DNA of 64,000 nucleotides from Spinacia oleracea (lineage: Eukaryota > Streptophyta > Magnoliopsida > Caryophyllales > Amaranthaceae). The position numbers were made by a program, and so were the translations under genes. This document shows, in pieces, positions 32,401 through 43,225 of this stretch; position 1 is the first letter of the stretch, and every line of letters begins with the position of its first letter. The notes under the pieces were generated by a model. The model did not search any database. It worked only from the letters and a program-made list of their open reading frames with translations, and was not told the DNA's origin. The DNA is taken from positions 20,794,001 to 20,858,000 of the forward strand of contig NC_079489.1 of the NCBI RefSeq assembly GCF_020520425.1, read 5' to 3'.

Positions 32401-33464
32401 GAGCATGTATTTTGGTGAGGGTCGGAGGATAGATCGTTGTCCCTCAACGGATCTATTCCTCCATACCCAGCTTAAAAAGAAAAGTTAAATGAAAAGAAAA
32501 GAAAAAGTTGGCACACCCCATCATCTTCTACCTCATCATCTTAATTCTACCTCTCCGGCCCCTTTCGTATTTCCATTCTCCATCATCTTCTACCTCTCCC
32601 CTTCTGTATTTCCATTCTCCATCATCTTTCACCCCCTCTCCATTTTCCTCTCCTATGGTAATTTTATCATTCTATAGCTTAAACAATTGTGAATTTCAAT
32701 AAATTCATGTGGATTTAACATCACTTGTGTAAATTCGAGTAATTTTAACATTATTATGATTTTCAGAATGGTTATCTATGGCTACAATATGTCATTGGAT
32801 AAACTGTCAATGATTATTTGGTTACTGTCATTTGTTGTATTAAAATCCGCCATTGATTATTTAGTTATTGTTGGTTTTGGTTTTCGTTTTCTAGCTGTGT
32901 TCTAGAATAATTATGTTTTTAGTAAGAATATTGTCATTGTTTCTATATATATATTGTCATTGTGTTTATAAATTAATACTGTCATTGGTCTTTATAAATA
33001 AAAAAACACGCGAAATGACTAAATTGCGTTGGGTATGGGTTAAAGACCCGCTGGTTACCAGATGTGTATCACCCTTCTACATTGGTTGGCTCTTCAAAAG
33101 ATCTATTAGAGGGCTCTCCACTGTCTCTCTACCACTATCTTTCTACAAGACACTCTCAATAATTCATTTCTAAAAACACCAACATTGGTTGGTTTCTCAA
33201 ATGAGCTCTCCAATTATTATTATTTTACCATTTGATGTACCATAATTAATTGTCTTTTTAACCAAAGTTATTATCCACTTTTCAAAGTTACTCCCCACTT
33301 TTCAATAAGAATCAACTCTTGAAAGGCTTTTGGGCAAGAGTTCCCCTTGAAATAGCTCTCTATGAAGAGCCCCTCAAGAACCACTTAAGTGTCCCAATGT
33401 TGGCCAAGAGATAGTTCTTGTTGGAGAGCTACTTAGAGAGCTAAGAGCCCCAATACACATGCTC
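32401..33464. mobile_element. PIF/Harbinger-like non-autonomous element, 1064 bp
   Basis: Ends GAGCATGTAT... and ...ATACACATGCTC form a short inverted repeat, flanked by TTA on each side (32398-32400 and 33465-33467), the usual 3-bp target of this superfamily. The right end is full of GAGCTC/AGAGAGCT motifs. No transposase frame. Confidence 0.55.
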
Positions 33465-33623
33465 TTATAATGATGTAGTGACCCAAATTTTGTCTTTGTT
33501 TTTATTCTAGAGTATGTTTCTAAGTGGATCTATGTTCTCATTATAGGGTATTTATCTCATTAGTTCACATACATCATAGTGTACGGTTCTCACTGAATCT
33601 TGACGAGTTTACTCGTATGTAAA

Positions 33624-35056
33624 TGTCGGGTTATGAATAATACAAACAATATAATTCATGCGGAAAAACCATAAAGTCAGAAATCCAAATTAATTGCCAC
33701 ATGGTCAATTAACATAATTTAGGTTACATACAATGTGATGCGTGCCTTTCCTAGCTGCTCCCGAACCGAACAAGAACAAGTCTTTAGAGCTCCAAGTGTC
33801 GCACTTCCGTAGAAAGTCCACATCACGTTCGCATCCGCCTTAGGTTAACCAACTTGGATTCTTACTAAGGTTTTATGCACTCGGGTTAGGCTATAAACTA
33901 TGTTCTCCCTTGAACACAATGTATGTAAATAATATGATATGGTGTATTAAATTATGAGGGCTAGCCTCATATTTATAGAGTAGAAAATAAGGAATTTGGT
34001 CTCACTAGGAAAACAATTACCAATCCTATTAGGATTGAAATTCTTAACCAATTAGAATTTTAGCAATAATTAAACTCTTAATTAATCCAATTCTAGTAGG
34101 ACTAGGAAAACTAATACTTAAAGCCAGAGTTACTTGGCGACTAAGTAATCGGACATTGCTTGAAGCCCAAGACGAAACAACCAACGCAACCACAAGGGCC
34201 ACGCTGGCGCGCGTGCCTGGCTAGGCCCAAACACAGTCGCTACTGGCCCAAGGCCCAGCACGCGCTGCAGTTTGGCCTTGGCCATGTGCGCTGATGCTTG
34301 CCTTGGCTCGTTGCGGCCCACAGCGCTCCATGCCCATCGCACACGGCTGGGCTCTGGTGCTGCGCTTCGCGCCTAGTGCTGTGCACTCGGCCTTTTTCTT
34401 GTCGAGCGATGGACCGACTCGCTTGCCAGCTTGTCGCTCGTTGAGCCTCCGGTTCGTTTTCCGATTCCATAATCTATTTCCGTTTCGAACAAATATTTAC
34501 GTTTCCGTTAATATTTCCGATTTCGGAAATAATTTCCTATTCCGACAATATTTCCGATTCTGGTAATATTTCCGTTTCCGGCAATATTTCCGATTCCGGC
34601 AATATTTCTATTTCCGATAATATTATGTTTTCGTTTCCGGCAACATCTACGACTTGGATAATATTTATATTTCCTTCATGAACCATATTTCCGTTTCCGG
34701 CAATATCTTCATTTCTGAAATATTCTTTACTTTGCCTTTTGACGATTTCAGCTCCCACTAGAACCGAGATCCGTTATTTCCGAATGATCATAAATAGAGT
34801 ACTTGATGAATAATATATTCATTCAAATACTTGATACGTTCACGTACTATTTGTGTGACCCTACGGGTTCAGTCAAGAGTAAGTTGTGGATTAATGTTAT
34901 TAATTCCACTTGAACTGAAGCGGCCTCTAGCCAGGCATTCAGTTCACTTGATCTCACCGAATTTATTAACTTGTTAATTAATTCTGAACCGCATTTATTA
35001 GACTTAACATTAAATGCATTAAATGCAAACTTGGACCAAGGGCATTATTTTCTTCA
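33624..35056 (-). repeat. Solo LTR of the Copia family, with 5-bp duplication
   Basis: In minus sense it runs from TGAAGAAAATAATGCCC at 35056 to an ACA end at 33624. GTAAA occurs immediately on both sides (33619-33623 and 35057-35061), so this is an intact insertion reduced to one LTR by recombination between LTRs. It carries the TTCCGTTTCCGGCAATATT array (34480-34720) and a GC-rich block (34180-34470), as in the Copia LTR, but is clearly more diverged. Confidence 0.88.
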
Positions 35057-35104
35057 GTAAATGTATGCAAGTCCTCACAAAACTTATAAACTTATAACAT
35101 TGGT

Positions 35105-35473
35105 CAGGGCCGGCTAAAAGGAGGTCTAGGCGGATCTCTAACACCGGGCCACAAAATTTTGGAGCCCCAAAAAGAAATTATGTTGGTTAAACCCCCAAGA
35201 ATAAATATTATATATTTAACAACTGCTTTATTAGGCAATATGTAATTTTTATAGCAGTTGGTAAGGACTCATATGTGTGGTAGCTGAGACCTGGGTTCGA
35301 ATCTTTTCAAGCCCCCTTTTTTATTTTATTTTTTCATGTCCATCAAATATTTACATGAAACAATATTAATATAATAATTATGTATTTTACATTAAATAAT
35401 TGCCCGTAAAAATTTATAGGGCCCAATATCTATATTTTAGCACAGGGCCTCCAAATTGTCGGAGACGGCCCTG
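35105..35473. mobile_element. hAT-type MITE, 369 bp
   Basis: Terminal inverted repeats CAGGGCCGGC and GACGGCCCTG, with an exact 8-bp duplication ACATTGGT on both sides (35097-35104 and 35474-35481), which is diagnostic of hAT insertion. No coding. Confidence 0.88.
35249..35303 (+). other. tRNA-like stretch inside the hAT MITE
   Basis: TAGCAGTTGGTAAGG resembles a D-arm/A-box, and GGGTTCGAATC about 40 bases on matches a B-box/T-loop. It may be a tRNA relic or SINE head carried by the MITE. Stem pairing is poor. Confidence 0.4.
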
Positions 35474-35537
35474 ACATTGGTCATGAGTTTTTATAACATT
35501 TCCTTCAGTAAATGTTATAAAAACTCATGACCAATGT
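35474..35537. repeat. Perfect inverted repeat with 28-bp arms and 8-nt loop
   Basis: Arms 35474-35501 and 35510-35537 are exact complements. The loop and inner arm edge (TTCCTTCAGTAAATG) copy the junction of the nearby Copia LTR end with its GTAAA duplication (35050-35062). Confidence 0.9.
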
Positions 35538-36363
35538 TATAAAAATATATTTACATATTGATAAATATAATGAAATTATTTATGTACTTCTTGTTAGATT
35601 AAAATGGATCTCCTATTCTTATAGCATAATTTTCACAAATTCGTATGATATGTAATTAAAGGATCGGACAACATTCAATCTAAACAACTAGGACTCTGGG
35701 AATATGGGAGACTATATCAAACTTTGTTTGTACAAAACAACTTAAAATTCAATTTCTACTGTGTGGAGTAGGAACATAAGAAAGTACAAGTGCTACTTAT
35801 TATTTAATTTTCAGTTTGAGACTTTAAGGGTAACATAAAGAACTCACAAGTTACAAGTTACAAGTTACAAGTTACAAGTTACAACCGTTAGTAGCGTATT
35901 TTGATTCATAACCCTTTTTGTAAGTTTGTGGAAATTCAAAAGTTAAACATAGTCTAAAAATCTAAAATTGTCCTTCAAAAAATATCTTAGTAAAATTTTC
36001 CTTTAAAAAATATCTTAGTAAAATTGAACATTAGAAAATGCCAAAATTGCCCTAGTTAGGTCGTCCCACCTTGATATTTTTTACCCAATGTCGGTATAGC
36101 CTAATTGATGAAAGTGACATTTCAATTTTTCATTACATTAACATTTTTCACTGGTTTGTCATTCTTTTTCAACAGAGATTCAGAGATTTGATGCTACTGA
36201 GTTTGACTTTAATGTTATTTGGAAATGGGAAACTAAAATCAACCAATTTGCTAATTTTCTCTTGTTGATTACAGAATTTGTACTCTATGTCTCTATCTGT
36301 TTCTATCCATTACTTTGCCGATTTATCGTTTGGCTTATTATTTACTGACTCATATGGAGTATT
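35538..36363. other. Intergenic with a short tandem repeat
   Basis: Mostly AT-rich. 35846-35884 is five-plus copies of the heptamer ACAAGTT. No genes seen. Confidence 0.55.
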
Positions 36364-37140
36364 AATCAAAATCGCTCTATTTATTTACCCATATATCCTC
36401 CTATATGTACCTTCCTCATTTACCTTTTTTCACCTCTAACTTTCCCACTATATTTCTAATCACCACCACCTTTGGCCGCCACCTCCGGGTATCAATCCAG
36501 CCACCACATATTGTTACATGTCCGAGTCTACCGCCGGAACCTCGACGACTTCACAAGAGTTTTTATTTTTTTTGTCCCGAAATCCATAGACTTATGCATT
36601 TTAAGCTTGTATCATGGTACATACTTAAGAATTTTGAGTTTCGGCCATGGTATAGACTTATGAGTTTTAAGCTCGTATTATGGGAGAAGCTTAAAATTCA
36701 TAAGTCTATACCATAATCGAAGCTCGAAATTCATAAGTCTCTAATTTTTTAATCCGGAAAATTAATTCAAATTCGACAACAAATTAAACCCTTAAATAAC
36801 ATAGACTTGTGCATATTAAGCTCACACCATGGTGTAGACTTATGCATTTTAAGCTCGTCATGGAACGAGCATAAAATTTATAAGTCTATACCATGGTCGA
36901 AACTCAAAATTTAAAAATTCATAAGTCTGTACCATGGTACAAGCTTAAAATGAATAAGTCTGTGAATTTTTTTCGGGACAAAAAAAAACCTGATGGAGGT
37001 CTATTCTCCAGACAAATGTGTGGCAATTGGTGTTGGTTGGCTGGTGAATCGCCAATGGAGGTCTTTTCTCCAATAATAGGAGAGAGAAATGAAAACTTGG
37101 GATAAGGGCATTAATGTAAAATAATGGGGCGATTTTGATT
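36364..37140. mobile_element. Fold-back element with long internal inverted repeats
   Basis: AATCAAAATCGC at 36364 pairs with GCGATTTTGATT ending at 37140. Further in, a block from GTCCCGAAAT through AAGCTTGTATCATGG (36570-36620) is inverted at about 36940-36985. Between them AAGTCTATACCATGG-like words recur in both orientations. The target duplication is unclear. Confidence 0.5.
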
Positions 37141-37202
37141 ATATTGGGGCGGCGTTTAGCGCTCCATTTTATTATTGACCATTCATTATCTTTAATGTTC
37201 TA

Positions 37203-37465
37203 CTCCGTCCCTAAAAGATTATCTCATTGTATTTTTTCGAGTCAATTTTTTAAAACTTTCACCATTAATTCTCACTAGCTAGCTTATACAGAGTAAAAAA
37301 TTATATAGTCACGTGGGATCTTGTTAAAATCGTCTCAATGTATAATTTTGGAAGATCAAGTTTTTATAATTTTTACGCTTGTAGAATTATAGATATTTAT
37401 GTTTTAAGTCGTGCATTGGAGACCGTGAAAAGTCAAATGAGGCAAACTTTTAGGAGCAGATGAAG
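37203..37465. mobile_element. Stowaway-like MITE
   Basis: CTCCGTCCCTAAAAGATTATCTCAT at the left and the imperfect complement ending GATGAAG at the right, both next to TA. Confidence 0.5.
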
Positions 37466-37483
37466 TAGGTGTAAAAATAACTA

Positions 37484-38045
37484 CTCTCCCCGTTCTTGAA
37501 TATTAGTTACTTTTGGAGTCTAAGACAATCCAACAAAATTACAATTTTCACATGAATTATTATACAGAGTAGTATCTAACTCATGTGGTTAGGAGAGAGA
37601 AATGATTGAGGGGCATAATGGGGATAACAAATTATTTGAGAGTAGAAAAGTGAGTCATTTTGGATATTTATAAGGGTATAAAGGGGATAAATGTTGGATA
37701 AATAAGGAAAGATTCCAACATTGATTAATAATAGAAGAACAACTCAATGAGTAAAGAAAACTACTCCCTCCGTCCCTTAATACTTGCACCGTTTTGACTA
37801 GGCACGCTTGCCGATGCACAACTTTGATCACCAATATCTTTAACTACATATTATAAAAATTTATAAAAATATTAATACTTTGAAAATATATATAAAGATG
37901 AAACCAACAATATATTGTATACTAACATTTATTTTCATATGCTAGAAATAAAATAGGGTCAAAGTGAATTATGTGAATAGTGCAAAAAGTCAAAACGGTG
38001 CGAGTATTAAGGGACAGAGGGAGTAACATTCAAGAACGGATGAAG
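37484..38045. mobile_element. Stowaway-like MITE containing a second MITE near its right end
   Basis: CTCTCCCCGTTCTTGAATATT at the left matches the complement of AACATTCAAGAACGGATGAAG at the right, with TA beside both ends. The inner MITE at 37764-38023 splits its right terminal region. Confidence 0.6.
37764..38023. mobile_element. Stowaway MITE, 260 bp, nested
   Basis: CTCCCTCCGTCCCTTAATACT at the left and AGTATTAAGGGACAGAGGGAG at the right, with TA duplications at 37762-37763 and 38024-38025. The inverted match continues inward through GCACCGTTTTGAC. Confidence 0.85.
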
Positions 38046-38154
38046 TATATCTTAAGAAGTTGATGATATAAAAATATGTATTGCGACTAATCTAACAACA
38101 TTTTACGTTATAACATTTGATTTTATACTATGTATAGTAAAATTCTGAAAATTA

Positions 38155-38281
38155 TTAGGTACATCTGGGTGCACCGTGCACTCAATGGTATTTTAATGCC
38201 AATTTGTGATCCCTCTCACATTTTTCCTCATGTGTAAGGGGAAAATGTGAAAGGGTGGACAGTGCACCTGGGGTACCTAAT
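38155..38281. mobile_element. Small fold-back MITE
   Basis: TTAGGTACATCTGGGTGCACCGTGCAC at the left is matched in inverted orientation by GTGCACCTGGGGTACCTAA at the right. 127 bp, no coding. Confidence 0.6.
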
Positions 38282-38313
38282 ATGTTCTAATAAAATTCAA
38301 GCCAAATTTAGTA

Positions 38314-38860
38314 CTCCATCCGTTTCTGCTAGATGCATCACTTAGACTTTTACAATATTCATATACTAACTTTGACTCTTTTTTTTACTGACACATATTG
38401 TACAAAACTAATAAGTATTATTATAGAAATGTTACTAATCAACAATTAGGAACAGTAGTGTTTAAATTTTTACATTGATAAACACCCAATTCAAATAATG
38501 CATTTATTCAGAAATATAATTAATACTAACTCTGTTTCAAAAATATCTTTACACATATTATTTGCATGAATTTCGGTGCAATGTTGACCGTTAATATATC
38601 AAATTATGTATGACAAAAAACTATAAAAATTTGATATTTATAAAACATATTTAGAGACGAATCTAACAAGATATCTCATGATAATTTTTGATAGATATAA
38701 TAGTGAAAATTTATGGTTAAAATTTTGATTATCGGGTACATTTTTCAAAACGTAAAGAACTTGATGAAAACAGAGGAGAAACTGTCAAAATATATTTGAC
38801 AAAATATATAACGGTTGACAAAATATTAGAGTGATGCATTTAAAACAACCGGCAAATTCA
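38314..38860. mobile_element. Decayed nested MITEs
   Basis: CTCCATCCGTTTCTGCTAGATGCATC at the left and AGAGTGATGCATTT near 38830 suggest an outer element. About 38531-38775 has ends CTCTGTTTCAAAAATATCTTTAC and GTAAAGAACTTGATGAAAACAGAG, suggesting an inner one. A TATTTGACAAAATATATAACGG word repeats at 38800-38905. Confidence 0.35.
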
Positions 38861-38905
38861 CAGTGCCATATGTTTGACAAAATATATAACGGTTGACAAA
38901 ATATA

Positions 38906-40058
38906 TAACTGTCATCATACAAAGTCAACAATCTTTGGCTGGAGAGAATGTGAGGAGAAACTCCTTATTTTTATCATTGCCCTAAATAAAAGAAAGGGCT
39001 GGAAAAGAGCATCTAACATTCCAACTGGAGCTTAATAATGATGGAATGATCCAAGAAATTGGGTTACTCGTACCCAACCTAAAGGCCTTAGCCGTAGTTT
39101 TATTTTAATTATTTTTTTCCCGCTTAAGTCTATATAAATAAAAAAAGTTTTCAAACTAAATAGAATACAAGGGTAAAGACCATTACTCATACTACGAAAT
39201 AAGCTAAATACATTAGTTTAACGGTCTTTAACGGTAGCTGACTCTTCTCATGGCGGTCATTGATTGTTAAAACCTTGTTTACACAACCTACAAGGTGTTA
39301 TCGTGTCAAGGTTACTCGTGGATGTGATTTCATTTTAGGAGATTCGTCAGTAGTTTAAACGGTTAACACTAGGAGGTTCCCTAAATAACATGTTGTAGAC
39401 ACTAATTGTGTCTCCCCTTAAGTGTCCTACGAGTAAACCAAAGTCAAAGTAGTTTTTTTGGTCCGACTTTAATCATGTGGGTCCCCAACGACAAAGGGAT
39501 ATATAAATGTCTTTTCACTTTTTCATCAAACATCAAATCGCATTTACAAACATCATTCAATTGCATTTGGGCTTGGTCCGTACCGAAAAGTCCTAAAGGT
39601 CTAACCCATTAATGCCACGGATTAACCTAATTAATCTGCCGTCATTAATATGCTCAAAATCTTTCAGATTATATCAAATCAAAACCAGCAGTCAACGCTG
39701 TCTACCAGCACACACTGCTGGCTCTAGCGGCCCACGTTGTGCCCAACGTTAACTGTTGGCCTTGACGACTGCTTCATCTCTTTAACCTAATTTCTACTGT
39801 TTCAGTAGAAATTAGGTTATTAATCACAACTTAATCACACCCTAAAGTGACCCTTTTCAACTCAAAGCTCTCAAAAAACTTCATTTTCATCATTACATGC
39901 TAAAAATTGCATTGACCATTTCATAATCGCTCATCAAACTTAATCATAATTTGGCCCTTACGTGATTGTGCCTTATTGAAGGCTCGTATATCCCTAGGAC
40001 CCAAATAAACTTGATAATAATTCTATTGACTCTTATCAAATTCATCTAATTTTGTTAC

Positions 40059-40059
<1 letters not shown>
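38906..40059. other. Intergenic, nothing certain
   Basis: No supported frame. A CTACTGTTTCAGTAG palindrome lies near 39795. Confidence 0.4.

Positions 40060-40128
<69 letters not shown>
40060..40128. repeat. (ATT)n microsatellite, 23 units
   Basis: Uninterrupted ATT repeats over 69 bp. Confidence 0.97.
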
Positions 40129-42887
40129 TTCATTTCGTTCATTTAATTTGCGTTTATTATATTTGAAATCATTTAACATGTGTATTATTGTGGAAGCACG
40201 ATTCAATTATTGGATTAAAAACTAACGTAATTTTTATTGGCTTTAATGTGTGAATTCGTGTATTAATTGTACATGTTTATTATTACCAACTCGTTGTATT
40301 CTGCAGAATTTCATTGATGCACAAATGACACATTATTTGTATCACAGTCTCTTAATTATTTGCTAATTATATTTTCTTTTCGATTAGATTGCCTAAATAA
40401 CAAAATCGGAAGCAAGCGTTCGCGTAGGAGCCTAGCGATGCTAGCCAGATACTGGCGAGCCACACTGGCTCCAGTGTGTTGCGCCTGGTACAGGCGCGAG
40501 CTGTAGGCTACTAGCGCTTTGCGTTGGTGGCTAGTGGCCTTCTCCTGTCCCGAGGCTGAACGTTTCTACATCCAATCAAAAAAATTGCATGTACAATTAG
40601 TCTCTTAATCATGTAATTAGAGAGGCTAATTACGTGGTTATTCATATTATTATGCGACTAACCAGTTTGTTTTACAGGGAGCGATAATTAGGAGCGAGCG
40701 TTTCCCGTCGGATCAAGTTGTGTGCGCCAGTCATTTGCGCACGACACTTGATCCAGTGGGGCCTGCTGGCTTCTGGTGGGCCCGCCAGGTCCGATGTTAA
40801 CCACAAGACCTGATTTGCTTCGCCAGACTCAGCTTGAACCCAATCTTTACCGTTCAATGTTCGTGGCTAGTTCGAATTAATATCCGATTTAATTCAATTA
40901 ATATTCAAGTTTATTTAATCAATTTATGTTCGTGTTTTACACTTCGTATTTACTTGTAATTAATATGTTTTACTTAACTTCTAATTTATTTTATAGGTAA
41001 AGGTAATTAATTATGCACACTTTTCATAATTAATATAAATATTATGGATTGTTATAAATTGTTTTATTTTGTAGCGCTATATTAATAATTTATGCAAATC
41101 GTGCATAAAGTTTCTCAACTTACCTCTTATTTAATGTAAACATCATGTTCTACCCATTTATCTCGTAAGATGCCTTTAATTAATTCTTATATATATATAT
41201 ATCTTGTCATACTTCATATTTAAATCATTTTACTTGTGCATAATCACCTTCTTGTTTTGCTAATAAAGACTTGTTAAATGTAATCACGCTTAATATAAGA
41301 TAAATTTTAATTGGGTTCTAAGACTTTTAATGAATTCAAAATCGAAGTGGTCACCATATTTAGTTTTCATGATTAAATGAACCAACCTAGTTCTTTAATT
41401 AAGGATTCTAATTAATGTTTGTAGGCTTAGTGTTGCATTAACCAATTATTGTGCGAATTGGAGTATAGACCGAAAGTGGGGGACGAGGGGTTGATACAAT
41501 ATTGACTCATAAGGGCCATAACCTTGTCCCCACATCTATCTTTGGCTCATGACCATTTTGGAGTCAAGTTCTCTTAGAATCTATAGGAATCTTTATGCCG
41601 ATATATCCCTAATCGATTTATCCCTAAACGTCCATTTCAAATTCCACATAAAGGATTATGGATCTCCCTAAAAAATCCGTTGGCAACTCTCTACTTTGGC
41701 CGATTTCGTTGATCCATTCGCAAACAAGTCAAACCCTACATTCCCTAGTCAAGTTCGTCCCTCAAAAGGACGTCCTACGAGAAACTGACCTCATGGGGTA
41801 GGGGTGTAAAAATAACCCCTACACATGTAGAACGTAGAAAACAAAGAATGAAGTAGAAGAGAAACAGAGTTACAAGTAATTTAGTTAAACATTGTGAATA
41901 ACACACAAGTGTTTACAGTCACTGAACGTGACTTAGGTAACATACTATGAAACTCTAAAAATTGGGGGCAACACTCAAATATTGGATTTTGAAAGTGTCA
42001 AAAATAACTCTTGACGCTAACCCAAAAAAAGGATTAACAAAAGGTAACCCCCATAACCACTCAACAACAAAATCCCCAATACCTTGACCCTCCCTAAGAT
42101 CCAATGCTCCTTCCTTCACCGAGCTAGTTGAACACCCACCTCCAAGCCCCCCCCCCCCCATAGATAAAATCCTCCTCCATTACACATCATGCTCTTCCAA
42201 CAGAAAAACACCCTACTGTAGAGAAGAACAAAATGTCTAAATTCTTTACCTCCCAATACCTAGAGAGGCTACAGAAACAAAAGGAAGAAATTGACCCTTA
42301 ACTGAAACCCTCTAATGCCCTTTACATTTACCTTTACCGTCAAGATCAAGGATTTTAGACTTTGCGAGACCGACGACGGATAAAAACCTCTAGAAAACAG
42401 AAGTAAAAACTTCCAAACCCATAGAGAACAACCAAAACCCAACAAATATATCCCGAAATTGAAACCCTACCCCCTAAAATTTACTTTTACCTGCATGTTA
42501 AAAGCGGCAGCACTTTACCTTTAAGAGATTAATGGCGCAGGTGTTTAGGGAAGATTCAGAATAAATGAACTGGACTGATAACCTCCGAAACGAACAAAAC
42601 CAATACAACCTTGTTTGGTTGAACAGATGAAAGTACCAAGCCCTAAGACCCGGTAATTCCCGATGAGAAGAGTGGCGCACTAAGAGGAGGTGAAAGCTTT
42701 AGACGTTAAATAGGTTGGATCCTTCTTCAGTTCTTCCTCTTCTCTCCCGAAAAACCTAAGAATACTAACTAGAGTCCCCATATTCAAAACCCTAATTTCG
42801 AGATTTGGTAGAAAAATAATCTGGTGTTATCGGCTGACGACCAGAGTTGAGGCGGCAAACTCAAGCTGCCGACAAGAAAGAGGTAGT
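40129..42887. other. Gene-poor DNA, possibly LTR relics
   Basis: GC-richer patches at 40410-40560 and 40680-40860 hold CTAGC/GCGCC-rich short palindromes. 41480-41810 has the look of a degraded plant LTR (CGTTGGCAACTCTCTACTTTGG, then GGGGTAGGGGTGTAAAAATAACCCC), but I cannot pair it with another copy. A C-run lies at 42150-42160. Confidence 0.3.
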
Positions 42888-42912
42888 TAGGCGCAATTTT
42901 TTGGCTGCCCTC

Positions 42913-43009
42913 GGGTACAGCCAAGCTGGCTGTACCCCTAATCAAACGACGTCGTGTGATGCGGGTATAGCCAGCGCTGGCTGTACCCCCCCCGAAAACG
43001 ACGTCGTTC
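42913..43009 (+). repeat. Left terminal module: two GTACAGCC palindromes
   Basis: Palindromes at 42913-42937 and 42963-42988. AAACGACGTCGT follows the first, AAAACGACGTCGTT the second. The second palindrome has one arm changed (GTATAGCC). Confidence 0.85.
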
Positions 43010-43146
43010 AGCGTATTTTTATCCCCTTCCTGAGTTTCCTAAGTTTTCTAACTCTTTTTTTTTTCTTCTTCTTCAAGTTGCGATATATCTTGTTCTTAGG
43101 GTTTATTTCGATTTTTTCTCTCTTATTTTCTCTCTCCTCTGTTTCC

Positions 43147-43225
43147 ATGGAGCTCGCAGTTATGGAAAATTCTGAAGCTCTTTTCGAATCTAATTCTGGA
43201 ATTTTAAGTACATTGATGTCAGAAC
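43147..43225 (+). CDS. Putative first exon at the left end of the palindrome element (partial)
   Basis: ATG at 43147 opens 26 codons (MELAVMENSEALFESNSG...) ending at GAAC|GTAAGT, a consensus splice donor, in phase 1. It lies about 140 bp inside the terminal palindromes, with a pyrimidine-rich leader and a GTATTTTTATCC TATA-like string near 43013. Downstream sequence is AT-rich without a credible next exon, so the rest of the gene seems lost. The acidic start could be the N-terminus of a transposase, but there is no domain to prove it. Confidence 0.4.
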
